Shown: positions 23,951 to 33,692, counted from the stretch's first letter. The stretch is 64,000 bases of DNA from Pseudomonas cavernicola (GCF_003596405.1 NZ_QYUR01000008.1:1-64000), one strand, 5' to 3'. Made by a program: numbers and translations. Notes: generated by a model not told the origin, from the letters alone.

Positions 23951-26323
23951 TTGGTAGAGTACGTAGTTTCCCTCGATAAGCTCGGCGTCCATGATGTGGA
24001 GCATGTGGGGGGCAAGAACGCATCCCTGGGCGAGATGATCAGCAACCTCGCGGGCGCCGGTGTATCGGTTCCCGGTGGTTTCGCTACTACCGCTCAGGCC
24101 TACCGTGACTTCCTCGAGCAGAGCGGTCTGAACGAGCGTATCCATGCCGCCCTCGACGCACTGGATGTGGATGACGTCAACGCCCTGGTGAAAACCGGCG
24201 CGCAAATTCGTCAGTGGGTGATGGAGGCCGAGTTCCCCGAGCGCTTGAATGCCGAAATCCGTGCGGCTTTCGCCGAGATGTCGGCCGGCAACCCGAATAT
24301 GGCCGTGGCCGTACGCTCTTCGGCGACCGCAGAAGATTTGCCGGATGCTTCTTTCGCCGGCCAGCAAGAAACTTTCCTGAACATCCGCGGAGTGGACAAC
24401 GTAATCCGTGCGGCGAAGGAAGTGTTCGCTTCTCTATTTAACGACCGCGCCATTGCTTACCGCGTGCATCAGGGTTTCGATCACAAGCTGGTCGCTCTTT
24501 CCGCGGGCGTGCAGCGCATGGTTCGTTCTGAGACTGGTACCGCTGGCGTGCTGTTCACCCTGGACACCGAATCGGGTTTTCGCGACGTGGTGTTCATCAC
24601 CGGTGCCTATGGTCTGGGTGAAACCGTGGTGCAAGGCGCGGTCAACCCGGACGAGTTCTACGTCCACAAGCAAACCTTGGAGGCTGGCCGCCCTGCGATC
24701 CTGCGCCGCAACCTGGGCAGCAAAGCGATCAAGATGATCTACGGCGACGAAGCCAAAGCCGGCAAGTCGGTCAAAGTGGTGGATGTCGATCGTGCCGAGC
24801 GCTCGCGCTTCTGCTTGAGCGATGCCGAGGTTACAGAGCTGGCCAAGCAGGCGCTGATCATCGAGAAGCACTACCAGCGGCCGATGGACATCGAGTGGGC
24901 TAAGGACGGTGACGACGGCAAGCTGTACATCGTCCAGGCCCGCCCTGAGACCGTGAAGAGTCGCACCAGCGCCAATGTGATGGAGCGTTATCTGCTTAAA
25001 GAAACCGGCACTGTGTTGGTTGAAGGGCGTGCCATCGGCCAGAAAATCGGCGCCGGCAAGGTGCGGGTGATCAACGATATCGCCGAGATGGACAAGGTCC
25101 AACCGGGCGACGTACTGGTTTCCGACATGACCGACCCTGATTGGGAGCCGATCATGAAACGCGCCAGCGCTATCGTCACCAACCGTGGCGGGCGTACCTG
25201 TCACGCGGCGATCATCGCCCGTGAATTGGGGATTCCGGCCGTAGTCGGTTGCGGTAATGCGACCCAAGTCCTGAAAGATGGCCAGGGCGTTACCGTTTCC
25301 TGCGCCGAAGGTGACACCGGCTTTATCTTCGAAGGCGAGTTGGGCTTCGATATCCGCAAGAACTCCGTGGATGCGATGCCCGAACTGCCGTTCAAGATCA
25401 TGATGAACGTCGGCAACCCGGATCGCGCTTTCGACTTCGCCCAGCTGCCGAACGCCGGCGTGGGCCTGGCGCGCTTGGAGTTCATCATCAACCGCATGAT
25501 TGGCGTGCATCCGAAAGCGCTGTTGAACTTCGCCAGTCTGCCGGCGGAGATCAAGGACAGCGTCGAGAAGCGCATTGCTGGTTACGACGATCCGGTTGGC
25601 TTTTACGTCGAGAAGCTGGTTGAGGGTATCAGCACCTTGGCCGCGGCCTTCTGGCCGAAGAAAGTCATCGTGCGTCTGTCGGACTTCAAGTCCAACGAAT
25701 ATGCCAACTTGATCGGCGGCAAGCTCTACGAGCCGGAAGAAGAGAATCCGATGCTGGGCTTTCGCGGCGCTTCGCGTTACATCAGCGAATCCTTCCGCGA
25801 TTGCTTCGAGCTAGAGTGTCGCGCGCTGAAGAAAGTCCGCAACGAGATGGGCCTGACCAACGTCGAGATCATGGTGCCGTTCGTGCGGACACTCGGCGAA
25901 GCGAGCCAGGTCGTTGATCTGCTGGCCCAAAACGGCCTGGCACGTGGGCAGAATGGCCTGAAGGTCATCATGATGTGCGAGCTGCCGTCCAACGCGATTC
26001 TGGCCGAAGAGTTCCTCGAGTTCTTCGATGGCTTCTCCATCGGTTCTAACGACCTGACCCAGCTGACCTTGGGCCTGGATCGTGACTCGGGGATCGTTGC
26101 TCACCTGTTTGATGAGCGTAATCCGGCGGTCAAGAAGCTTCTCTCCAATGCCATCCAAGCCTGTAACAAAGCTGGGAAATACATTGGCATCTGTGGTCAG
26201 GGCCCGTCGGATCATCCGGATCTGGCCAGGTGGCTGATGGAGCAGGGCATCGAGAGCGTGTCGTTGAACCCCGACTCCGTGCTGGAGACCTGGTTCTTCC
26301 TGGCGGAAGGCCAACGGGGCTGA
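23951..26323 (+). CDS. ppsA: Phosphoenolpyruvate synthase
   Basis: A 790-residue enzyme that makes PEP from pyruvate and ATP (giving AMP and phosphate) for gluconeogenesis. It starts at TTG, six bases after GGAGAG, giving the conserved [28 protein letters not shown]-terminus in its usual place. The ATP-binding domain has [25 protein letters not shown] residues near 120; the swivel domain has the phosphohistidine in [15 protein letters not shown] (near 418); the C-terminal TIM barrel has the active-site [19 protein letters not shown] stretch and CGQGPSDHP. Length is typical. A strong terminator follows. Confidence 0.97.
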   Translation: MVEYVVSLDKLGVHDVEHVGGKNASLGEMISNLAGAGVSVPGGFATTAQAYRDFLEQSGLNERIHAALDALDVDDVNALVKTGAQIRQWVMEAEFPERLNAEIRAAFAEMSAGNPNMAVAVRSSATAEDLPDASFAGQQETFLNIRGVDNVIRAAKEVFASLFNDRAIAYRVHQGFDHKLVALSAGVQRMVRSETGTAGVLFTLDTESGFRDVVFITGAYGLGETVVQGAVNPDEFYVHKQTLEAGRPAILRRNLGSKAIKMIYGDEAKAGKSVKVVDVDRAERSRFCLSDAEVTELAKQALIIEKHYQRPMDIEWAKDGDDGKLYIVQARPETVKSRTSANVMERYLLKETGTVLVEGRAIGQKIGAGKVRVINDIAEMDKVQPGDVLVSDMTDPDWEPIMKRASAIVTNRGGRTCHAAIIARELGIPAVVGCGNATQVLKDGQGVTVSCAEGDTGFIFEGELGFDIRKNSVDAMPELPFKIMMNVGNPDRAFDFAQLPNAGVGLARLEFIINRMIGVHPKALLNFASLPAEIKDSVEKRIAGYDDPVGFYVEKLVEGISTLAAAFWPKKVIVRLSDFKSNEYANLIGGKLYEPEEENPMLGFRGASRYISESFRDCFELECRALKKVRNEMGLTNVEIMVPFVRTLGEASQVVDLLAQNGLARGQNGLKVIMMCELPSNAILAEEFLEFFDGFSIGSNDLTQLTLGLDRDSGIVAHLFDERNPAVKKLLSNAIQACNKAGKYIGICGQGPSDHPDLARWLMEQGIESVSLNPDSVLETWFFLAEGQRG

Positions 26324-26406
26324 TGACTTTAGTTTAGGGCGGAACAGCTCGTTCTGAGCTGCTCCGCACCGGTGCTGTCTAAACCAGCGCTTCTTCAACC
26401 ACCTAT

Positions 26407-26438
26407 AAAAAGGGCGGACATAATCCCGCCCTTTTTTT
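26407..26438 (+). terminator. ppsA terminator
   Basis: AAAAAGGGCGG and CCGCCCTTTTT form a perfect 11-bp stem with an 8-base loop, followed by further T residues. It lies 84 bases after the ppsA stop and directly before the hydrolase gene. Confidence 0.92.
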
Positions 26439-26452
26439 GTGCAAGTAGTCGC

Positions 26453-27424
26453 ATGCAAAGTAGCAGTGAACTTTTCCCCGTCGCGCTGATGAGCGCAGAG
26501 CTGCGTGGCGATCTGAGCGAAGACGTTTATCGCCTGAAGCCGGGCAACAGCACGGATCCCAGCGTCGAATTAGCGCTCACCCGCCTGGGTCGGTCGGGGC
26601 AGGAGGCGAAGCGTGGTGTGCCGGTGATTCTGCTGCATGGCAGTTTCTCCAATCGACGTTTCTGGTACTCGCCGAAGGGCATTGGCCTTGGCCCATATCT
26701 TGCGCGGGCCGGTTTTGATGTGTGGATTGCAGAGATGCGTGGCCACGGTTTGTCGCCGCGTAACCTGAACTATCGGCAGAATCGTGTGGCGGATTATGGG
26801 CGCTATGACCTGCCGGCTATCGCGGCGTTCGTCTGCGAGCAGACAGCGCAGATCCCGCACTGGCTTGGTCACTCCCTCGGCGGCATCACCTTGGCAGCAG
26901 CGCTCGGTGGGCATTATCTGGGTGAAAATGAGGTCGCCTCGGCAGCCTTGTTCGGTAGCCAGATCAGTCGCGTCTACTGGCCGTTGAAAGTGCCGCCAGT
27001 AGAGTGGGGCGGGCGCTTGTTGCTCAAGCGGTTTGCCGCGCTCTCGGGGTCAAGACTAAAACGTGGCCCGGAAGACGAACCCATTGGGTTGGCGCTGGAA
27101 AGTCTGCGCTGGCATGGCCTTTTCGGTCGTTTTGGCGATAGCGAGCGCGATTGGTGGGCCGGGCTGGTGGAGGTGGGGGTACCGTTGTTGGCCGTCGGCG
27201 CCGTGGGGGATCAACAGGATCCCGCTTGGGCCTGCCGCAAATTGCTGGAGCAGTTCGGCTCGCAAACCCGCGAGTTCGTCTGCCTTGGCAAGAAAAACGG
27301 TTTTGCCGACGATTACGGGCATGTCGAGATGCTGGTCAGCAAGCACGCCCAGCGCGAAGTTTGGCCGCTGGTCGGGCATTGGCTGCGACAGTTGCAGCTG
27401 CCTGTAGGGCTAAAGCAGAGCTAA
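26453..27424 (+). CDS. Alpha/beta-hydrolase
   Basis: A 323-residue hydrolase. I chose ATG 26453 because the open frame before it runs through the ppsA terminator; the ribosome site is weak. The fold is recognisable from VILLHGSFSNRRFW (oxyanion region, near residue 60), the nucleophile elbow WLGHSLGG (near 140) and the late His in DDYGHVEML (near 290). The substrate is unknown; esterase or lipase-like activity is probable. The same gene position after ppsA is occupied by an esterase-type gene in P. aeruginosa (recalled). Confidence 0.8.
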   Translation: MQSSSELFPVALMSAELRGDLSEDVYRLKPGNSTDPSVELALTRLGRSGQEAKRGVPVILLHGSFSNRRFWYSPKGIGLGPYLARAGFDVWIAEMRGHGLSPRNLNYRQNRVADYGRYDLPAIAAFVCEQTAQIPHWLGHSLGGITLAAALGGHYLGENEVASAALFGSQISRVYWPLKVPPVEWGGRLLLKRFAALSGSRLKRGPEDEPIGLALESLRWHGLFGRFGDSERDWWAGLVEVGVPLLAVGAVGDQQDPAWACRKLLEQFGSQTREFVCLGKKNGFADDYGHVEMLVSKHAQREVWPLVGHWLRQLQLPVGLKQS

Positions 27425-27441
27425 CAAGTAGATTGGGTGGC

Positions 27442-27600
27442 CTAGTTTCGGGCTAGGCGCACGCCGCTCAACACATTGACTTCGAAGAAATGCAGCCAGT
27501 CGGCTGGAGTCTCGAAAAGCCTTTGGTCTCGAACGCCCCAAGTTGTTGACCAGGATGTCTGTCACAGGCTCTTGCCGAGCTCAGTTCAGCTCGGCGCATT
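27442..27600 (-). pseudogene. Short-chain dehydrogenase fragment, frameshifted
   Basis: On the minus strand one frame reads VTDILVNNLG, the conserved N-N-x-G of classical SDR enzymes; after a frameshift near 27535 another frame continues TPADWLHFFEVNVLSG, as follows N-N-x-G in this family, and ends at a TAG (27442-27444). An in-frame stop lies further upstream (AELN-stop). No intact start or Rossmann glycine motif remains. The rest of the gap 27425-27786 holds nothing else I can support. Confidence 0.6.
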
Positions 27601-27786
27601 AGCTAATGATCAACGGTTTGTCTGCGAGGGGCGCGCGGGATAACGGTTATAGGCCGCTAAGCCTCGGCTGTTATTTTCAAAAGAGTGCAGGCCCGCGGCG
27701 GATGGGGCGTTCCGTCGTTGCCGGGAGGAAGCTAAAATTAAACTTTAAGATGGTATATGGTCATTTTTGGTGCCGTGGGAGGTGCC

Positions 27787-28086
27787 ATGTTCGTTGCTCT
27801 CGAACGACTGTTGAATCTAGAAGAAGGCTACCGACGGACCTTTCAGGTCGCCGGGCGCAGTCTTTTATTGATGGTGGTAGAGCAGCAGCCGGTGCTACTG
27901 GAGAATCGTTGCCCGCACCAGGGGGCACCCTTGCACAACGCCACAGTGCTCGGTAGGGTGCTGCGCTGTGCGCGGCATGGCTCCGAATTCGATCTGTTTA
28001 CCGGGCAGGCGCTGAATGCGCATTGCGCGGGACTGACCCGGCTGACGCTGGTCTATGATGGCGACCGCATTGGCGTCGATCTCTGA
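27787..28086 (+). CDS. Small Rieske [2Fe-2S] protein
   Basis: A 99-residue protein starting at ATG 27787, four bases after GGGAGG; an upstream ATG at 27757 has no ribosome site. It contains both Rieske halves: CPHQGAPLH (C-P-H, near residue 41) and CARHGSEFD (C-x2-H, near 60), giving the Cys2-His2 ligands of a [2Fe-2S] cluster. Proteins of this size are ferredoxin subunits of oxygenases or NirD-like components. No oxygenase gene is adjacent; rraA starts 31 bases downstream. Role unknown. Confidence 0.85.
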   Translation: MFVALERLLNLEEGYRRTFQVAGRSLLLMVVEQQPVLLENRCPHQGAPLHNATVLGRVLRCARHGSEFDLFTGQALNAHCAGLTRLTLVYDGDRIGVDL

Positions 28087-28117
28087 CTCTGCTTTCCTCA
28101 CTCATAGGAGTTTTCCC

Positions 28118-28606
28118 ATGCAATACATCACTCCCGATCTGTGCGATGCCTACCCGGAACTGGTGCAGGTGGTTGAGCCGATGTTCAGCAATTTCGGCGG
28201 GCGCGACTCCTTTGGCGGCGAGATCGTCACCATCAAGTGCTTCGAGGACAATTCCCTGGTCAAGGATCAGGTCGAGCTCAATGGTAAAGGCAAGGTGCTG
28301 GTCGTCGATGGTGGTGGTTCGCTGCGTCGCGCATTGCTCGGCGACATGCTGGCTGAGAAGGCCGCGAAGAACGGCTGGGAAGGTCTGGTGGTCTATGGTT
28401 GCATCCGTGACGTCGATGTCATTGCGCAGACCGAGCTTGGGGTGCAGGCGCTGGCCAGCCATCCGATGAAGACCGACAAGCGCGGCATCGGCGATCTGAA
28501 CGTGCCGGTGACTTTCGGCGGCGTGACTTTCCGTCCAGGTGAGTATGTGTATGCCGACAACAACGGCATCATCCTCTCGCCCAAGCCGCTGCAGATGCCG
28601 GCCTGA
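28118..28606 (+). CDS. rraA: RraA family protein (RNase E regulator / HMG aldolase-type)
   Basis: A 162-residue protein from ATG 28118, which follows TAGGAG by seven bases. It matches RraA from the N-terminal [19 protein letters not shown] through [11 protein letters not shown], the glycine-rich [21 protein letters not shown] (near residue 65) and VYGCIRDVD (near 100). E. coli RraA binds RNase E and lowers its activity; relatives are 4-hydroxy-4-methyl-2-oxoglutarate aldolases with the same G-x20-R-D signature, so the activity here is not certain. Its terminator carries an inserted element. Confidence 0.92.
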   Translation: MQYITPDLCDAYPELVQVVEPMFSNFGGRDSFGGEIVTIKCFEDNSLVKDQVELNGKGKVLVVDGGGSLRRALLGDMLAEKAAKNGWEGLVVYGCIRDVDVIAQTELGVQALASHPMKTDKRGIGDLNVPVTFGGVTFRPGEYVYADNNGIILSPKPLQMPA

Positions 28607-28612
28607 GGTCTT

Positions 28613-28842
28613 AAAACCCGGCATAACAGGCCGTGTGAAAACTACTGCGCTCGGTTATACGGCGTTAAAAACAGGCTCAAAATGCTCATTTACAACACGT
28701 AAACTGCGCTTTTGCGCCTGTTTTGACTCGCTGGCGCTCCCCCTTCGGTCCAGCCTGCGGCTGTTACTCCGCTCCGCTGCGTTGCGTCTTGTCTAACCTT
28801 CGCTCGCTACGTTTTCACACGACCTGGTAAGTCGGATTTTTT
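28613..28842 (+). terminator. rraA terminator, split by an inserted element
   Basis: AAAACCCGGC (28613-28622) and GTCGGATTTTTT (28831-28842) still pair over ten positions with one G-U and one mismatch. ATAA and GTAA flank the insert where the loop would be. The arms are less well matched than at the other insertion sites, which suggests an older event. Confidence 0.55.
28627..28826. mobile_element. MITE-like element, copy B (200 bp)
   Basis: Bounded by CAGGCCGTGTGAAAAC and GTTTTCACACGACCTG. Nearly identical along its length to copy D at 52837-53036. The interior holds a long hairpin (arms AAAACAGGC 28668-28676 and GCCTGTTTT 28716-28724) followed by a block (ACTCGCTGGCGCTC onward) that is missing from copy C. 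No coding capacity. Confidence 0.85.
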
Positions 28843-28883
28843 CTAATATGCGCCAGCAATCTGCGGTCAGTGAAGGAGTAAGG

Positions 28884-29879
28884 ATGCACGAGGAAGACAA
28901 CGCGCAGTGGGGGCTGGTGCATGCCTTCGTTCTGGACGGTAAAGGTGGCGCGCGGCCGATTGCGCGTAAGCAGTTGGATGAGCTTGAACTCACGCCAGAG
29001 CAAAGCCTCTGGCTGCATTGGGATCGCAGCCATCCACAGACTCATGCCTGGTTGCGCAACTCCAGTGGGCTGAACGCGTTCAGTTGTGACCTATTGCTGG
29101 AAGAGAACACCCGGCCGCGGTTATTGCCGTTGCCGAATGACGAGCTCTTACTGTTTCTGCGCGGCGTCAATCTCAATCCGGGTGCTGAGCCGGAGGACAT
29201 GGTTTCGGTACGCATTTTCGCCGCTCCTCAGCGAGTCATTTCACTGCGCTTGCGACCGCTGCGCGCGACCGAGGAATTGATTGCCGAGCTGGAGGAGGGT
29301 GGCGGCCCGAAGACCTCGTCCGAGCTGATTCTGTACTTGGCGCAGCACCTGACCGGCAAGGTCGATGGTCTGGTCAGCGAACTCTCCGAGCAAGTCGATG
29401 CCCAGGAAGAGCAGGTGGATGCCGATGAGCGTTATACGCCGGAGCATGGCCAGATGTTGCACGTCCGGCGTCGTGCAGCTGGCTTGCGGCGCTTTCTGGC
29501 CCCGCAGCGCGATATCTACGGTCAGTTGACACGCAACAAATTGCCCTGGTTTGCCGATGACGAGAGTGACTACTGGAACGAGTTGAACAACCGTTTGACG
29601 CGCTATCTGGAGGAGCTGGAGTTGATTCGCGAACGGGTAGGCCTGGTGCTCGAGTCCGAGCATCGGCGGATGAGCGAGCGGATGAACCGCATCATGTACC
29701 GCTTCGGGATTATCACTGGGGTCTTTCTGCCGATGACTTTCTTGACCGGTTTGCTGGGGATCAACGTTGGCGGTATTCCTGGCTCGGAGAGCCCTTATGG
29801 CTTTCTGGTCGCCTGCCTGATGTCGGCTGGCGTGGCCCTCGCTCAGTGGCTGCTTTTTCGCCGACTGCGCTGGGTTTGA
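28884..29879 (+). CDS. CorA/ZntB-type divalent metal ion transporter (CmaX-like)
   Basis: A 331-residue protein from ATG 28884, six bases after AAGGAG. The large cytoplasmic domain (1-265) includes long helices; two C-terminal transmembrane helices (about 272-295 and 305-325) flank the pore signature, here G-I-N (LLGINVGGIPG), as in ZntB rather than the G-M-N of CorA. It transports divalent cations, Zn2+ or Mg2+, across the inner membrane. It begins the gene row CorA-like, crfX, cmpX, sigX, oprF, which in P. aeruginosa is linked to envelope stress and starts with the homologue cmaX. Confidence 0.88.
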   Translation: MHEEDNAQWGLVHAFVLDGKGGARPIARKQLDELELTPEQSLWLHWDRSHPQTHAWLRNSSGLNAFSCDLLLEENTRPRLLPLPNDELLLFLRGVNLNPGAEPEDMVSVRIFAAPQRVISLRLRPLRATEELIAELEEGGGPKTSSELILYLAQHLTGKVDGLVSELSEQVDAQEEQVDADERYTPEHGQMLHVRRRAAGLRRFLAPQRDIYGQLTRNKLPWFADDESDYWNELNNRLTRYLEELELIRERVGLVLESEHRRMSERMNRIMYRFGIITGVFLPMTFLTGLLGINVGGIPGSESPYGFLVACLMSAGVALAQWLLFRRLRWV

Positions 29880-29932
29880 TGTGACTTGTCGTGTTTTTAC
29901 CTCGTCTAGCCCACACATCCCGTGAGGTGCGC

Positions 29933-30178
29933 ATGCACGATCCATTCGAAGAATCCCTGCGTGACCTGCTCAAGTCTTCATCGACCAACCATGACGATGA
30001 TGCTTGCCTGGGACGCGTACTGAAGACTGCCAACCGCCAAGTCGGTGCCGGCGATATGTTCAGCCTGATGGGCCATTGGCTCGAGGCGCTGATGATCGCC
30101 CTGAGTAACGGTTCGGCTCATGTCGCGCCGGTATCTCGCCGTACATCTTCCGCTCGCCCTCTTGATAAGGCTGATTGA
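29933..30178 (+). CDS. crfX: CrfX-like small protein
   Basis: An 81-residue soluble protein from ATG 29933 (MHDPFEESLRDLLKSSS), preceded by GTGAGG. It has no recognised domain. Position between the CorA-like gene and cmpX, together with size, identify it as the crfX homologue of the P. aeruginosa sigX locus. The stop is one base before the cmpX start, so the two are co-translated. Function unknown. Confidence 0.8.
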   Translation: MHDPFEESLRDLLKSSSTNHDDDACLGRVLKTANRQVGAGDMFSLMGHWLEALMIALSNGSAHVAPVSRRTSSARPLDKAD

Positions 30179-30179
30179 A

Positions 30180-31004
30180 ATGGAACTCGACCCCTGGACC
30201 CAAAGCCTGGTGAGTGCGATGACTGCCCTGTGGACTAAGGTCGCTGGCTTCATTCCAAACCTGTTCGTCGCGCTGATTTTGGTGTTGCTGGGTTTCGTCG
30301 TAGCCAAATTGCTCGATACCTTGCTCTCCAAACTGCTGGGTAAGGTCGGTCTGGACCGACTGATGGCTGGTACAGGTTTGACCAAGCTATTAAGCCGGGC
30401 AGGCATTCAAGTGCCGGTCTCGACCTTGATCGGCAAGATCGTCTATTGGTTTGTCTTGCTGATCTTCCTGGTTTCGGCGGCTGAGTCGCTGGGCCTGGAA
30501 CGGGTCTCTGCAACCCTCGATGTGCTCGCCTTATATCTGCCAAAAGTCTTTGGCGCCGCTCTAGTGCTGCTCGCCGGCGTGCTCTTGGCGCAGTTGGTCA
30601 GTGGCCTGGTGCGCGGTGCTGCCGAAGGTGTGGGGCTGGACTATGCCAGCGGCCTGGGGCGTATCGCCCAAGGCTTGGTCATCATCATCAGCATCTCGGT
30701 AGCCATCGGCCAACTGGAAGTGAAGACCGACCTGCTGAACAATGTGATCGCCATCGTGCTGATTTCCGTTGGCCTGGCTGTGGCCTTGGCCTTGGGCCTG
30801 GGCAGTCGCGATATCGCAGGGCAGATCCTTGCCGGTATTTATGTGCGCGAGTTGTATCAGGTTGGGCAACACGTTCAGGTTGGTGATGTCGAAGGGCAGA
30901 TCGAGGAAATTGGCACGGTCAAGACTACGCTGCTGACAGACGAGGGTGAGCTGGTCTCGGTGGCCAATCGTATTCTTCTCGAACAACGGGTGAGCAGTCG
31001 CTAA
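30180..31004 (+). CDS. cmpX: CmpX, MscS-type small conductance mechanosensitive channel-like protein
   Basis: A 274-residue inner-membrane protein from ATG 30180. Hydrophobic helices lie around residues 16-40, 75-100, 118-145 and 170-215, the last with the glycine/alanine-rich pore pattern of MscS-like channels (VGLAVALALGLGSRDIAGQILAG), followed by a short beta-domain (QHVQVGDVEGQIEEIG). In P. aeruginosa CmpX affects membrane state and SigX activity. It precedes sigX by 94 bases. Length matches the known homologue (about 274). Confidence 0.9.
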   Translation: MELDPWTQSLVSAMTALWTKVAGFIPNLFVALILVLLGFVVAKLLDTLLSKLLGKVGLDRLMAGTGLTKLLSRAGIQVPVSTLIGKIVYWFVLLIFLVSAAESLGLERVSATLDVLALYLPKVFGAALVLLAGVLLAQLVSGLVRGAAEGVGLDYASGLGRIAQGLVIIISISVAIGQLEVKTDLLNNVIAIVLISVGLAVALALGLGSRDIAGQILAGIYVRELYQVGQHVQVGDVEGQIEEIGTVKTTLLTDEGELVSVANRILLEQRVSSR

Positions 31005-31098
31005 CGCGCCAATCCCTGCTAATGTATGCCGCCATATTAAGACGCCTGAGGTTCTGGGCGGTGGCGGCTATTCACCTGGACTGTTGGCCCGACTCGTT

Positions 31099-31689
31099 TT
31101 GAACAAAGCCCAATCGCTATCTTCGCGTTACGACCCCCGCGAGCTCTCTGACGAAGAGCTGGTGGCGCGTGCGCACGTCGAGTTATTTCATATCACCCGT
31201 GCTTATGAAGAACTCATGCGTCGCTATCAGCGCACCCTGTTTAACGTTTGTGCTCGTTATTTGGGTAACGAACGCGATGCAGATGATGTATGTCAAGAGG
31301 TCATGCTCAAGGTTCTATATGGCTTGAAGAACTTTGAAGGCAAGTCAAAGTTCAAAACATGGCTATATAGCATCACTTACAACGAGTGCATCACGCAGTA
31401 CCGCAAAGAGCGCAGAAAGCGCCGCTTAATGGATGCACTTAGTTTGGATCCATTAGAGGAAGCGTCAGAGGAAAAGGCTCCGGCTATCCCTGAACAGGGG
31501 GGACTGGATCGTTGGCTAGTGCATGTGAACCCGATTGATCGCGAAATTTTAGTGCTGCGATTCGTTGCAGAGCTAGAGTTCCAAGAGATAGCCGACATCA
31601 TGCACATGGGACTTAGTGCGACGAAAATGCGTTATAAACGTGCTCTTGACCGCTTGCGTGAAAAATTTTCTGGCGTTACCGAAACTTAG
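31099..31689 (+). CDS. sigX: ECF sigma factor SigX
   Basis: A 196-residue sigma factor. I start it at TTG 31099 (MNKAQSLSSRYDPRELSDEELVARA), the conserved N-terminus; an earlier TTG at 31084 also is in frame. Region 2 contains YEELMRRYQRTLFNVCARYLGNERDADDVCQEV, region 4 the helix-turn-helix ELEFQEIADIMHMGLSATKMRYKRAL. SigX drives oprF and genes of fatty-acid and envelope metabolism. oprF starts 107 bases later. Base composition of the 3' half is visibly lower in G+C than neighbouring genes, as in other pseudomonads. Confidence 0.95.
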   Translation: MNKAQSLSSRYDPRELSDEELVARAHVELFHITRAYEELMRRYQRTLFNVCARYLGNERDADDVCQEVMLKVLYGLKNFEGKSKFKTWLYSITYNECITQYRKERRKRRLMDALSLDPLEEASEEKAPAIPEQGGLDRWLVHVNPIDREILVLRFVAELEFQEIADIMHMGLSATKMRYKRALDRLREKFSGVTET

Positions 31690-31796
31690 TTGGGTGAAAT
31701 ACCTCTAACCGTGCGGGTGACTTCTGTTAGAATCCCCGCCTGAGTTGTCTTGAGTTTGTCAGACAACTTACTGACCACCAAGATAGGGATTTACGG

Positions 31797-32831
31797 ATGA
31801 AATTCAAAAACACCTTAGGCGTTGTCATTGGCTCGCTGATCGCTTCCTCCTCTCTTCAGGCGTTGGCTCAAGGCCAAGGCGCGGTAGAGGTGGAGGGCTT
31901 CGCCAAGAAGGAAATGTTCGACAGCGCTCGTGACTTCAAAAACAACGGCAATCTGTTCGGCGGCTCGATTGGCTACTTCCTGACCGACGACGTTGAATTG
32001 CGTCTGGGCTACGACGAAGTGCACAACGCTCGTGGCGAAGACGGTCGTGACATCAAGGGCTCGAACACTGCCCTGGATGCTCTGTACCACTTCAACAACC
32101 CAGGCGACATGCTGCGTCCGTACGTCTCCGCAGGTTTCTCGGACCAGAGCATCGGTCAAACCGGCCGCAGTGGTCGTAACGGCTCCACTTTCGCCAACGT
32201 TGGCGGCGGTGCCAAGCTCTACTTCACCGAAAACTTCTATGCTCGTGCTGGCGTTGAAGCTCAGTACAACATCGACCAGGGCGACACCGAGTGGGCTCCA
32301 AGCGTCGGTATCGGCATGAACTTTGGTGGCGGCTCCAAACCTGCTGCTGCTGCTCCGGCTCCAGTTGCTGAAGTGTGCGCCGACAGCGACAACGATGGCG
32401 TGTGCGACAACGTCGACAAATGCCCGGATACTCCGGCCAACGTTACCGTTGACGCCGATGGCTGCCCGGCTGTTGCCGAAGTGGTCCGCGTTGAGCTGGA
32501 CGTGAAGTTCGACTTCGACAAGTCGAAAGTCAAAGAAGAAAGCTACGGCGACATCAAAAACCTGGCTGACTTCATGAATCAATACCCAGCCACTTCCACC
32601 ACTGTTGAAGGTCACTCTGACTCCGTCGGTCCTGACGCTTACAACCAGAAGCTGTCCGAGCGTCGTGCAAACGCTGTTCGTGAAGTTCTGGTTAACCAGT
32701 ACGGTGTAGGCGGCGAGCGGGTTAACGCTGTTGGTTACGGCGAGTCCAAGCCGGTTGCGGATAACGCTACCGCTGACGGCCGCGCGGTTAACCGTCGCGT
32801 AGAAGCTGAAGTGGAAGCTCAAGCCAAGTAA
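31797..32831 (+). CDS. oprF: Major outer-membrane porin OprF
   Basis: A 344-residue OmpA-family protein. Signal peptide 1-24 (ending ALA), eight-stranded barrel to about residue 180 (GYFLTDDVELRLGYDEV and following), an Ala/Pro linker (AAAAPAPVAE), a four-cysteine Asp-rich segment with DSDNDGVCDNVDKCPDT (about 197-226), and the peptidoglycan-binding OmpA C-terminal domain (VKFDFDKSKV to NRRVEAEVEA) with the conserved Asp/Arg in GHSDSVGPDAYNQKLSERRA. Anchors the outer membrane to peptidoglycan and is a slow porin. The TAGAAT at 31728-31733 may be a -10 box. A terminator follows. Confidence 0.98.
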   Translation: MKFKNTLGVVIGSLIASSSLQALAQGQGAVEVEGFAKKEMFDSARDFKNNGNLFGGSIGYFLTDDVELRLGYDEVHNARGEDGRDIKGSNTALDALYHFNNPGDMLRPYVSAGFSDQSIGQTGRSGRNGSTFANVGGGAKLYFTENFYARAGVEAQYNIDQGDTEWAPSVGIGMNFGGGSKPAAAAPAPVAEVCADSDNDGVCDNVDKCPDTPANVTVDADGCPAVAEVVRVELDVKFDFDKSKVKEESYGDIKNLADFMNQYPATSTTVEGHSDSVGPDAYNQKLSERRANAVREVLVNQYGVGGERVNAVGYGESKPVADNATADGRAVNRRVEAEVEAQAK

Positions 32832-32848
32832 TTGGTTTGGCTCTACCG

Positions 32849-32875
32849 AAAAGCCCGGCTCCGGCCGGGTTTTTC
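32849..32875 (+). terminator. oprF terminator
   Basis: The arms AAAGCCCGG and CCGGGTTTTT pair around the loop CTCCGG, 18 bases after the oprF stop, with a T-run at the end. Confidence 0.9.
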
Positions 32876-32939
32876 TTTGCCTGAAAAACAGCATAAACAG
32901 TATCAAGACGGAGCAGGGTCACTCCGCCGGGCTCCGGGG

Positions 32940-33677
32940 CTAGGCGCTGACAGCCAAAGGCAAAGCCTGGGCGCTGGCGGCCACCTCACCGATCACCAGA
33001 ATCGCCGGGCTTTTCAGCTGGAACGCCTGCGCGTCCTGCTGCATATCGCCGAGGGAGCTGCGGCATTCGCGTTGCTGCGGCAGAGAGGCGTTTTCGATCA
33101 TGGCGATCGGCATGTTCGCTGACATGCCGCTGGCCAGCAGGCTGTCACGGATCTCACCCAGTTTGGCCACGCCCATGTAGACCACCAAAGTGGTGCCGCT
33201 TTGGGCCAGCGCCTGCCAGTTGAGGCTGCTGTCGTCCTGTGTGTGAGCGGTGATCAGGGTCACGCCGCGGCTGATGCCACGCAATGTCAGCGGAATGCCG
33301 CAGTTGGTCGCACCGGCCAAGCCCGCGGTAATGCCATTCACCAACTCAACCTCTACGCCACGGGCGCTCAACCACTCGGCCTCTTCGCCGCCACGGCCGA
33401 AGATGCACGGGTCGCCACCTTTGAGGCGCACCACGCATTTGCCCTGACGGGCATATCGCAGCATCAGTCGATGAATGAATTCCTGGGGCGTCGAGCGGCA
33501 GCCACCGCGTTTACCCACTGGGACTATCCGCGCACCTGGGCAATGTTCAAGCACGGCGGGATTGACTAGGTCGTCGATCATCACGATGTGCGCTTCGTGT
33601 AGCGCCCGTACGGCCTTCAGGGTCAGTAGTTCCGGGTCACCAGGGCCTGCGCCCACCAGCCAGACTTTTCCACTCAT
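32940..33677 (-). CDS. cobA: Uroporphyrinogen-III C-methyltransferase (SUMT)
   Basis: A 245-residue SAM-dependent methyltransferase from ATG 33677, preceded by GAGGAGAGG. It carries the SUMT signatures VWLVGAGPGDPELLTLKA (residues 4-21), VRLKGGDPCIFGRGGEE (near 82) and GITAGLAG. It makes precorrin-2, the precursor of sirohaem, which NirB needs as a cofactor. It is the last gene of the nirB-nirD-nitrate reductase-cobA operon; a 118-bp inverted-repeat element separates it from the nitrate reductase gene. Confidence 0.95.
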   Translation of the reverse strand: MSGKVWLVGAGPGDPELLTLKAVRALHEAHIVMIDDLVNPAVLEHCPGARIVPVGKRGGCRSTPQEFIHRLMLRYARQGKCVVRLKGGDPCIFGRGGEEAEWLSARGVEVELVNGITAGLAGATNCGIPLTLRGISRGVTLITAHTQDDSSLNWQALAQSGTTLVVYMGVAKLGEIRDSLLASGMSANMPIAMIENASLPQQRECRSSLGDMQQDAQAFQLKSPAILVIGEVAASAQALPLAVSA

Positions 33678-33692
33678 ATGCCTCTCCTCTGT

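Noticed and set aside
27606..27956. A 116-codon frame before and across the Rieske gene
   Set aside because: It overlaps the Rieske gene in another frame, has no ribosome site and no recognisable domain. The Rieske frame with its metal ligands is the real one.
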